From: Strigops habroptila
Taxonomy: Eukaryota > Chordata > Aves > Psittaciformes > Psittacidae
Direction: 5' to 3'
Length of the DNA stretch: 64,000 nt
Assembly: GCF_004027225.2 (NCBI RefSeq)
Contig: NC_044290.2
Coordinates: 4,294,906-4,358,905 of the forward strand
The first letter of the stretch is position 1, and every line of letters begins with the position of its first letter. This document shows, in pieces, positions 40,401 to 52,400 of this stretch. Under the pieces are notes generated by a model. That model worked only from the letters and a program-made list of their open reading frames with translations, searched no databases and was not told the origin of the DNA. Position numbers and translations under genes: made by a program.

Positions 40401-43400
40401 CATACCTCTAACACTAATCTGAAAACAAGATTAACAACTGAACCTCCAAACCTATATAAGCCCCCCCCCAAATTAATTAGTCAGGCTGCTGATTTACAGA
40501 ACAGTAACTGTGTAAGTTGCTGTTCATGCTCTTACTATGGGCATTAGTAAGTAAATAAGCCAGTACTTTGCATATTAAATTCGCACCCTCCCCCAAAAGA
40601 GCATGCAAACAACTTGTGAAGTACATGGAGTTTTAAATCATGCCTTAGCTTGCAGTATTTCTGCTGAGGTGGCTAAATAAAAACTAAACCTTCAAGGCAG
40701 ACGACTGTTTGGAAAGAAGAGAAAGCTATCTGACACCAGCTAATAATCAACTTTTAACCAGAACCAGTGAACCATCCGTTTCCATTCACATTAAGAGGAA
40801 AGGAAACAAAGATCCTGAGATCATATTCATTCTCCTCTGTCTTAACATTTACTTGTCAACAATAAAATAGCCTCTTTACAATGTAAGGCTTTAGAAATCT
40901 ATTTTACAAGAAAGAAAGAGAACTGCTCCCACCCCCCAGGTCAGGAAGAAGCAGGAACACTTGAGTTCATCATTTCCTTTCTTCCTCTCCAGAAGAAAAG
41001 GTTATCGGAGGCATACGGTAAGCTTGTCAACTCCAGTGTTTACTACAAGTTGCAGCTAACATCCTCAGATGAAAGCTGCTATATATAAACATGTTATTGT
41101 TTATAAATAGTAGCACTGCAGGAAAAGGGAATGTTAGCATTACTCACACACACACACACAGGAGTTCTTCCTTTATTTCAGTATATTTTAATCAATAAAT
41201 TTGAAATAAACTGAGAGTAGGTTAATGTGCAAGTCCCGGCAATCTTGTAAGTGAGGTGGGTTCTTTTTCCTCAACCCTTTCTTCCACAGATGGGAAATAA
41301 TTAAGTGAAACAGTGAGCCCGGGGTGCTCAGTGACTACAGAACGCCGCTGGTGCCTCACAGATCTAGAAGCTCCTGCATCCAGATCCAGGTGCTCACACA
41401 CAACGCTGCAACTCATGCTTCTGAGTAGAAAATTCACAATAAAAGACAAGATCCCCCAGACTCCTCACAGCTCTGGAGATGGATTCAGGTAGGATTGTTG
41501 TTGGCAGGTAGCAATTATTAGCAAAGAGGTTTTTATAGTTATTTAAAGCCAATAACATCAGATTATGATTTAAGAGTGAACGCAGATCACTCAGTTCCCT
41601 GCACTGGGAAGGGAACATACTCTTGGCAGAAGACAACAAACATCAGCTTTACGATTTCCCTGCTTGTCTCTCCAAATTCTTTGCACCAGAACTCAACATA
41701 AAAAATGTAACATCAGAGTTCCCAGTTTATAGTCACTGCTATAAAACAGCAACAGTATTTTAAACCAGCTCTTTTCTACTTAAGATTTGCATTTTCTAAA
41801 AAGAATTGCCCTCAACTTTTAGGCCACTTAATATCAAAGTAAAGGTAACCATAACCTAGAACCAGTGAATTTGATTTAGAAATTAACCTCTATTATAAGA
41901 GCAGGGGTTAAAAAAAATATATTATTCTCTGATACCATCTTCTCACTGCTGCTGTTCATCAGTTCCTATAGATAACAGCTGGACTGCAAGAAGAGTTCCT
42001 TTGCATACATCAGGCATGTTTTTAACGAGCATCCCATCTTCTTAAAAACCCTCTGTTAGATTATTTTCAGTGCTGTCAGCCCTCAAGGGCAGCCTCTCAT
42101 TCACAATCCCACTTCTGCACTCCTTGCAATTAAATAAAGCTTCCAGCATGATTCTTTGTTTCATCTTCTTTGATATATACATATATCCCAACCTACAGCT
42201 AGGATGTGGTGCTCTGGGTATCCATGTATAAGGGGAAGCTTGGCCAGCTTAAGACAACTGACCCCCAAAACGTGGAATAAGTTTTATATAGCAGTTGATT
42301 GTCCAAAATTTTCAATGCTTGTGGCTCTATTATATGAGTCTATCTTTGTGGTATAATAATTCTTTCTCAAATGAAGGGTCAAATCATCCTGGTGCATGAG
42401 GAAGAGGCCAGAAGGCAGGTTATGTATCTTAAAATCCTACACACTGAGTAAAAATGAGGCAGAGCCTCATAGAACTTGCACTTAACTTATATCTTAAACA
42501 ATAGGCTTGAGATATGGCCAGGATCTGGGAGAAGAGCGTCAAACCTACCATAAACAGATTAAAAACAGATGCAGTATTTCACATTTTACAACATTTTCCA
42601 AAAGAGAACAGTGACCTTTTATGTCTTGACACTTCATTAGCAGAAAACCTGTTCAAAAATACTTGGCATGAGAAGAATCACCAGAACATCCAGCCACTGA
42701 TACTCTGAGCTATCGGCCTAAAGGCTCACTGAGAACAGTTGCAAACCTCTCCAAAACTTCCCTGGGCTTTCAGTCAAGTCTCAAACAAATGATTCTAAAG
42801 AATTAAACCACCACTTTCAGTCAAGCATATAGATATCTCATAACAATTAGAAAAATCACAATTGTTTCATAAGCATATTTCTGTATATTATGAAATTATA
42901 AGAAATCCTTATGATAAATGGCAAGATATAACCAAGGCTTACAAAAAACAGTCCAAAAAGCCTACTTCGGGATGCCCTCAATACTCCCAGAAGTCCTGGC
43001 AGTATTTGTCACCAGTCATTTTGCTTTAAAGATGCCAGAGAGCAAAATTCATACCATTATTAAAAAATTACTATGGCTTAAAAGCTAACATCCAGTCATC
43101 ATTCCCAAAGCACAGATACTTGAAGAGCTTTCAAACTACCCTCCAAACCAAGCAATGGAAGACCAACTGCACTTCTTAAATTTGGAATTCCAAGTGAAAC
43201 ACATACTGCAGTAAAATGGGCTTTCTACATAACGTTTACCATTAACTCAAGTAATTCCCAAGCCATGAGATATCTTCAGGACATATACTTCTGTAAGAAA
43301 AATTAAGGAAATGGTCTGACTTGGATCATGCTTCCAACTTCTCCCCAGCTATTCCAGCAGAAGAGCTGCCACAGTTATAACCTTATAATTCCAGGACCAA

Positions 43401-46400
43401 AAAAATCCACACAAAATGCTAGCAAACAATGTTTGTTAAAGGAGAAAGACAGACTATATACTACTGACACAAAGCTCCTGTTCTATTCAGCATTTAGTTG
43501 GCTTCAGTTTTCCAAGAAATTAAAACGAACTGATTTCAGGTGAATAGGATCAAAGGAAATTTCAGGTTGGAGCAGTCTCAGAGGTCATCTAGATCAAGCT
43601 GATCAACCTCCTGCTCCAAACAGGATCAGATAGGAGGCCTGGGGACAGCACAACCTCCCTGGGTAACCTGTTCCACAGCTTGACTGGATGGGAAAGAAGT
43701 GTTTCCTCTTACCCATTCCAAACCTCTCTCGGTTCAACTTAAATCTGTTGTCTTCTACCTTCCCACCATGTACAGGAACCTCACTGTTCCTCTTGATGAC
43801 CTCCTCATGGGTACCAGGAAGCTGCTCTTAGGTTACTCACCCAAAGGTCTCTCTTCTCCAGAGAGGTGACTCATTAGTTTGTGGCCAAGCTTCATTTAAG
43901 TTGTTAGAACTCCACACTTTCCTTCACTTAAAAACTAGGTAAGTACTTTTTGTGTAGTCTTCTGCATTGAACTGTCTTGCAGATGTTGAGGACAAATTCA
44001 GTGTGGATTGATAAGTGAGTCTGCCCATAACACCATCGTTCTCAAACACTACCGGATTAAACTCCTGTTTGCAGACAAACCCCAGAATTTATATGGAAGA
44101 AATATTACACCAGATGTATTCTTGGACTCTATAATCTTCTTGCTCCAAGACTAACATCATTCTAAAAGGAATTTTGTTTCTTGTCTGAACCAAAAGAGAA
44201 AATTTTAAACTTCACAGGTTATGAACTTGTTTAAAATTCCATCTATCATGCTTCTATTTGATAAAGTCTGTGTTCAAGTTAAACCCCAGTCCACTAATTC
44301 TGAAGTGGCTTGAAAAGTCAAGGTTATGCTTTACACAATTTCACCTGGCGTATTTGCTGAAGCAAACAGACAGAAAGATTAGAAGCACAGAGTCCTGACT
44401 GACTGAGATCGTGCACTGTGTACAGGGATTGCTAAAAGAGTTAGAAAAGAGATGTATGTATCCAGATATCGTGTTAAAAATCTTGCACCACGAGACTGTC
44501 TGTACACTGAGTCAATGATTCCGTTGAATGCATCAGCTACGTGAGCTTCTTTTCCTCAGTCTGGTCTTCAGAGAGTATTAGAAAGGCTGCCAGACCTGCT
44601 GGGTCTCTTCTGGGTTTTCCAGCTGGCAGGTTCATATTTCATGCACTTAAATATCCCATTTTAAGGCATTGCATAAAGTCAGCTTGCAAACAAAGTATAA
44701 GGGCACAGGAGATGTATTAACACATCGTGGTCCTGAAAAATTTGAATGAATTAATTATTTTGATTTGAAACCTCTGGACTAAAATACCCTAACCCCCTTT
44801 TTCTTTCTTTTATTTAAACTGTTTGTTTGGTTAAGGAGTTTCTGTTTCATCCAAACATGTGTAATGGCTCATTCCCCATGAAAATGGCAAATTAAACATT
44901 CAATCCTCAAATACACTTAGGGCTGCTCCTTCAATATATTCTTTCAGAGTACATAAGCATTCTTTGCAATTTCAGCTTTTCTGATGTAGGATTACAAGGA
45001 ACCATGTAGTGGTAAGGTCAGGATAGGGCTGTCTGCATGAAGTTGTGGCCCAAACGAAAAATGAAAGCAACAGCAGGAGCCTAACAGTGAGTTACTAACT
45101 GCAGGATGTGCTCAACATACCTGATCTAAATCCAGGGGGAAATCAAGAGGTACAATATGAATCAGAAGCCTGGAACACACCACACAGTAAACAAATTATA
45201 GTTATTAAATGCAAGTGATTGGACTGCATTTGGAAGTGTGAAAGCTCAGCTGCAATTCGTCTGGTACAAATGTGTCACTCATGGTCCACAGCTTACTTCT
45301 AAATGGTGTCACATATTCAGACTCCTCTACATTTTCATCTGCACACACATAGGACTTTAGCCATATATTAACTGGAACTTTTTAATGAATAGGGTATCTT
45401 CTTTTGATCCAAGACTGACAGTATTTTCACAAAACATTTCTCCAGAGTGTTGTGTACTAAAGCACACTTCAAAGATAGGCACTATTCTAACAAACACAAT
45501 TAAACCAGGCATTTATGGCATTGGGAGTTTATGTTCTATGAACATGAAACTGGGATCCAAAAATAACTTATTGGGGGAAACTCTAAATAGTTTGATTTTT
45601 CATCAGTCAACATCTTATTTTAAAGCTGCATCTTTTGGGGGGCTCATGTATGTCTACACTAATCGATATTGAGTGTTTCTACGGAAGTCCTGGAATCCCA
45701 CTTACTCCAGCATAAGAGAAAAGCACAGCAAAATGGTTTCTTTGTATAAATTAAGAAGTTGCAACTATAATTCTTAATTAAAAAAGAGCTCACAGATTAC
45801 CCATTTTCATAAGTGAAGTAGCTGCAAAAAACTCTAAGTCTCCAAATACTGGCTTAGGAAGGTTGGCAGGCACGAGGGAAGCGGATCTCAGAAAGCAGAC
45901 AGGTTTGCATGTTCTTCCTAAATAGCATCTCTCTTACCATTTTTAAGAGAGTGCTAGGCTAAATGAGCTCAAGATGACACTTCTCATGTTCTTAACTTAG
46001 AAGTCAGTTACTTTTTAAAACACATGCAAATCTCTATTCCAGAAATTCTCATCGCAGTTACTCCACCTCTGCATATCAAACTACCAGTTTCTACTTGAAA
46101 TCCAACATTGCACAAGTAAGTTTCTTGTCCATGGTAACTCTGGAGTAACAGCCGTGGCTTTTCTAGCTTCCTTGTACCCACCAGCTATTGCTTCATCATT
46201 TCCATCTTCTGACACCACTTGCTGATTTCACACAGTGCTGACAGATCAGCACCCTTCAGTGGCAAATCCCACGCCACAAATTAAAATAGCAAAGCTGTTT
46301 TATTGAGCTTCAGCTTTGTATAAGACTACATCTCATGAACAATAAATAGCTCTTCCTGCTTCTGACAACAAACATGATTCCAGAATAGTTCACCCTCACT

Positions 46401-49400
46401 GTTTATATGCCTACAAAACCATAAAAAAGTCAATGACTTGACAAGAAATGTGTATAAGGGTGTCTTCGCTGCTCAGTCCTACCTGTCCTTCCCCCAGTTG
46501 GAGGAGAATTACTTTGCTGTCCTAGAGAAGATTCTCACCCTGCCTTGAGCACAGTTCAGAGGTCCAACTCGTCTGAACACTATATGAACCAGAATATATT
46601 CCACTTCCGTAGAGATTTATATTCTTTAGGGTTCAAAAACCCCAGGCCTCCTGTAAGGAATCATCGATCAGATCCAGTAGGTCTCAGCTGAACACAGCAT
46701 GTACCAATATCTTACCAATACTCAGAGAGAGTAACATATCAAACATGAATGTAATTATACCAAAAGCAGGTATGCACTACATTAAAGCCTTAATGAACAA
46801 CAGTTCGACACACTTTGTCACATAGCACAGCTCATTATTGATGTAACTTTCTCTTTTCCACTTATCCCACTCAGCTGAAAGAGGATTACAACAAACTGCT
46901 GTAAAGGTGTGAGCAAGGTTAATTTCTGGACCTTTAAACCCCCTCCATTCCTGGGCAGAAATGATATTCTAACTTCATGGTAAATAGCTTTCTCACTTTC
47001 CATAGATTGGAGTGACAATTTAGATACATAAACAGCTGTTGTGAACACCAGTATTTTTACGGACTTTGCCCTGAATAGGTACTAAATTACAGTCAATACC
47101 GTCAGATGATTTTATCTTACCTTTCTGAAAGCATGGACATTAAGTATATATACATAAGTATATGTTGATAAAATAGTGTTTGATCTGTAACAGCTTCACT
47201 CACTTATGAACTTGCAGCTCTAATTCGAGTATTCGACTACTTACCTTGCCCAGTTCATACTTCCATATTATGACACATCAAGACATAAAAGAAAGAAACA
47301 ATGATTTGCACAGATGTGTTCCACAATATCAACAGATTTAGATGGGGATAAAAAGGAACAGCAACTTCAAGGCAAACATGTTTGGTGTATTACATTTGAG
47401 ATGTTCCTTAAATAAAACCAGCATGACAAACGCTAGCCCATGTCGAGTATTATGTGTAAATATCGCATTAGTTTCCTATTTTCAGTCTCATATTAAACAA
47501 AACCCAGAAGAGCTGAATAAAATGGGGTACTAATACAATTTTTAAAGTTAGATTATTTATATTCTTAATCCTATTTTCCATTCTTGTTTAGCTCCCAGAA
47601 CAAAAACAAACTTACAGCAATATGTAAATGTAATTTAAGCATCATATTGGATAAAATGTAATCCTGGCACAGGCAAGCACGATTTTGGTTAGGCCAAAGC
47701 AGCTTAAAAGGACTCAATTATCTTTAAGTCTGACCACTTTTCCAAACAGCCTGCACTCTGTCTTTCATGTTGCACACCTGTCTGGGAGCCTCAGGAGCAT
47801 TTTGGTTTTAGAGCCACTTTCCCACTCTCTCATATCTATTAAAAAAAAGGGGAAGGGGAGGAAGACACCAGTAGCCCAAGAGAAACTGAGACATGAGACA
47901 CATAATGCTACTGAATGAATGCACATGATGGAGACGAAGAAGGAAGCTATTGCTGTGGTCTTTTTTGCCACAACCACCTAAAGCATTACTTGTAGCAACA
48001 GCAGATACTAACTTCTAACAAGTGTGTGCAGGTTGGTTGTCGGCAGGAATCTGAAAAACAGTTGCATGATGTTCAGCTTGCAAGGCTGCTTCGTTCTGAA
48101 ACTGTTCAATAACATGCTTGACCCAAATGCAGATGTTTTCTTTGCTTGGCCTTTTGTTGTGGAACAGGCCTTGCTAAGAAATATAAAGACCAGTTATTGG
48201 AAAAGAACAAGGAACACAAAAACCTGGTTTGAATACATGCATGTCCACACAGCTTTGATTTTTTTCCCTCCAACATGGTTTGGTGAGGAGAGAGGTAGGA
48301 AGAGAAATAATTTAAGGCTATTGGATTAAATGGGTTTCAAAACCTCGCTGTATGATGACCCAGCTTCTGACCTTCATGAAATAGTAATTCAGTAACACTT
48401 TTTGTCCATGAGATGGATGACACTTGAGGTGCAATATTACAACAAAGAAATATTATTAATATACAAAACCAAAGAAAAAGGGCCAAGTAGAAGAAAATGT
48501 GCAATAAAGTAATTTATGAAAGGTTTGAAAAACACATAAAGGACCATACACTGCCAAGCAGGCCTGGGACTTCTGCTGCCCCAGTAGATCACACAAGGTG
48601 AACGAATATTCATTGTTTTGACAGATGTGCAAGATCAGCTAACAAATACAAACCCCAACACTGACTGATGGACCTGCCCATCACAGGAAATGCTACCATA
48701 CCCTTTACCATGGTGGTTATGAAGAATATGGAAAACCAGGTAAAAAAGGGGTCACTCAGGTATGCTGCCATGTATCAGGGAAGAAAACATGATCTGGTCT
48801 CGTGAGGGAGGCAGTCCTTAGCATGACAAAGTTCCAAACGAGGAACTTAGCATGACAAGACTCCAGACTCGAGATTTGAGGGTATCTGTCATAAGTAAGG
48901 CAAAAATAAAGGGAATCAGGTAAAACCAGGATCCACATTTTCTGCTAACATACACCTCTCATAACTGACTGCCTATTAAGAATTGCTCCTCCACACTGTT
49001 ATCATCTGGAAGAGACAAAATACAGTTCTAGGTGGTAGAAAAGGGGGAAATGATTTCCATTTTTCTCTTTTAAACACAGTGAAAAGGGAAGAGCAAGTAC
49101 AGGGGAGCAATTTCTGTTTATTGAACTTTCTTCACGTGCAATATATAATACAATTTAAAACGAATGTGGTCTTTCAGCAGTAAGCACAGCTCTTGTAAGA
49201 CAACACATTAAAGGGGCAGTCATAACTAATGTATTTAGAGTAGGATCTATTACTGCTTTACAGACTCATCCCAAAATAGTTTAGATGCTCTATTTGAAGC
49301 AACTATTTCTTTCCATCCATGCACAGAAGCCTACAGTAATAAGGTAAGACTCTAGGTGTCTTCTAGGCAGTTAAACTTGGTGTAGGAAATCAAACCTCAC

Positions 49401-52400
49401 CTGCTTTTCCCTGTACAAGAATGCAGTTTAAATCCCTTAAACTAAGTCAATGGGTGTACAACAGGATTCAGGGAGGGAAAAAAATTCCTGCCTATTCACA
49501 CTTTAGGAAAAGGTACTTCATGAGAGCTAAGAGTGACCAATTTTTGTTCTCCTTGTGCTGTGAGATAAAGTCAAGTCTATTTATAGGCAAGCATAATTAA
49601 TCTCTAAAGGTGTTTATTTACCCTTAGACAGTGGTGCTCAGCAACTTTAAATAACTCTTCCGCTGGAGAAATCCTAAGGAAATGGACTGAAGATTGTCCC
49701 TAAAAGCTGGTGCTGTCTGCAAAGAAATATAGAAATTTCATGATGTTGCCATAGTTTCTATTGCAATCGTGTTGTGCTTAGGAAAATGTAATCACTGACT
49801 TCAAAATAAGTCAGTGATAAGCAACCCATCCTATTCATTATTATAGTGGTGGGAAAACAAAACAGTTTTATTTCCTCTTCCTTTCAGTCAAGTAACATTT
49901 TCAAAACCACAGTTTCATGAAAACAGAACAGAGACTTTACATCAATCTTTGTGGTAGGACTTCTACCCCTATTAGTTCTGTATTTGGTCTTGTTGGGGGT
50001 GAGAGGAGGAAACCTCAGTCATCTCACAAATCTAGGTCCTTTAATTTCTCATGGTAACAATATTTTCTTTTGTTTCCTTATATAGCTAGGGCCCATTCCC
50101 TTCTATTCACACCAGCTTTACACCAAAGAATGGCTTTAATCTGTGTAGTAAGTTATCAGGAAGAGCCACTCTTAAGTTCATCTGCTGGGATGCAACCAGC
50201 TTACAACTATCCCCATCTAAATACTCCCCACGTACAAGGATAACCTGGCCCTCCCAAAGCTCTGACTGAGGTTGGGCCATCCAAGCTCCCAGCCTGTGTT
50301 CCAACCACTTAGTGATCAAGACAACTACTTATTAACACCCACAACTATTACACACCAGGATCTTTTCAAGCCTTCAGATAAAACAACCGGCACCCCAGTA
50401 AAGTTCTCAATCTAAGGACAGACAGCATTCATGGGAAGACAAACAACTGTCATATGAACTCAAGAGGATATGAAAAGGTTGCTAGGTGAGAAAGGATGAG
50501 AGACAGTTTGTCACTTTAAACCTGATGTTCCCGCAAGAAAAGGAGTAGGAGTACATAGGTTTGAACAATCCTTCCTTTCAGTCCCGGTGTTAAGCAATCA
50601 CACTGCAAGCAGATGTTAGCATGAAAGCAAAACCAGAATCCAGCTGAACAAAAATCTGTGAGTGCCAAACATCAAAATATTTGTCTACCTAGTGACAGCA
50701 CATCTAAGGTTTTATGTTACAGTCTAGAAGCAATGATTGCCTCTGAATTTATGCTGATGAGAAATCAACAATGCTTAAAAGCAAAGTTTCTGCAGCTCTC
50801 TATAAAATCATTTTGGTGCAGTTTTTCTTACCAGGTTAGAGACCAAGCATGTCCAATCTATTGTCATTTCAGTTTTGAGCAAGATGTGAGAGAACTTTAA
50901 AGGCAGGTTACCCAGACAACTAGCCTACCTGTCCATCTCCAGGATAACTGCTTTCTAAAGTCTCTCTATGAATCATGTTCACCAATGCATCTTCCATGCA
51001 ATCCTTACTTCATTATGTTAATAAAGCCTCTTTCCCTGGGGGCATTAATTAAAATTCAGAGACCAAGAGATTTTACTCCTTCTTAATAGCAGAATTATGC
51101 CAAATGCTTTCAAACAACGGCTTTTGGACCAGTGGCAGCTTGCATGGACTTGACTGATCACATGCTGCTGGCTTTCCTTCCCATCTCCAGGTTTCAGATC
51201 ATTCTTGTGTACTGACGAAAAACAGTAAGACATAAGGCTGCCATATTTTCCTGGGAATGAGAATGATGGCAGATTCATTTCTGAATAGTTAAGAAAGTGC
51301 CCGTGAAAAATTAGTTTGTGGCTTATACAATTCAAGGTGGAGCCCAGAGAGTTTTGATGAGACAGTTACAGAGCTGCACATAAAGCCTTCAGGAATCTGA
51401 GGGCTTAAAGCAAAAAAAAGCCACCAAACCCCCTCCAAAAAACAAACCATACAAAAAACATACCCACCCCATTCTAGTCAACTCCAGGTTTTATTTTACC
51501 TTTCCTGTTGCAATAAACATCAAATTCTGTTTCGCCTGCATATACAAATTTAAACAACTGCCCAAATTCCCAGGCTTCATCACATGAACTTGTTTGTTCT
51601 CATCTTCGTGGCCCTTCAGTGCTCTTCCTCTCTCCTCAATTGCTTGTCTTTTACCACATCAACTCTCTCCTCTCCTCTTCCATTGAAGTCTCAAAGCTAC
51701 TTCCTTTCACCAAGCTCCACAACAAAGTTTTGTCATTTCAAAGCTTATACATGTGGCACATTTTAACACAATCCATCATACCACTGGACTTTCTCTTTCC
51801 AATTCAGAGACCTTGCTGGCATTATGGACATGGTAGATCCCAGTTAACTAGGGACTTGAAAATGGTGAAAATGACAGTGTTTATCAAGCTTTTTAATCAA
51901 GTTAAATTAGAAAATGAGTCATAATACCAACAGGATGTTTAGCTCCATCCCTCTCCCTGCATCTCTATTTTCATAGCCCTCAAGCCTGTATGGATTCCTC
52001 ACAGCTGCATCCTACGCAGCCACACTCAAATGCAGTAGGAAAGGCTGAAAGGATACAGGCAGAGAGGGATATTGGATACAGACCACCAAAGAAACAGGGC
52101 AGCTTACATGCAGCGTTCAAAAGTGTTTCAAGTTTGATGCATTCAAGAACATTCTAAATTGAAGAGTGAGAAAATATGTTTATGAACTTTCAGAGTTAAA
52201 ATCCTTTCTTCAGTGAGCTCAGGCGGTACACTGTGACTGGCTAAACACCAAGCTCTGCACGCACAAAAATTCTGAATTATGACACTAGTTGCATAAAACT
52301 AAAAATCAGATGATATTCCTTCCACATTTTACTACCATGCCATCTGTTATATCCACCCTCCCCTTGTAACTCACATCACTCTCTTCAGACACACTCATCT

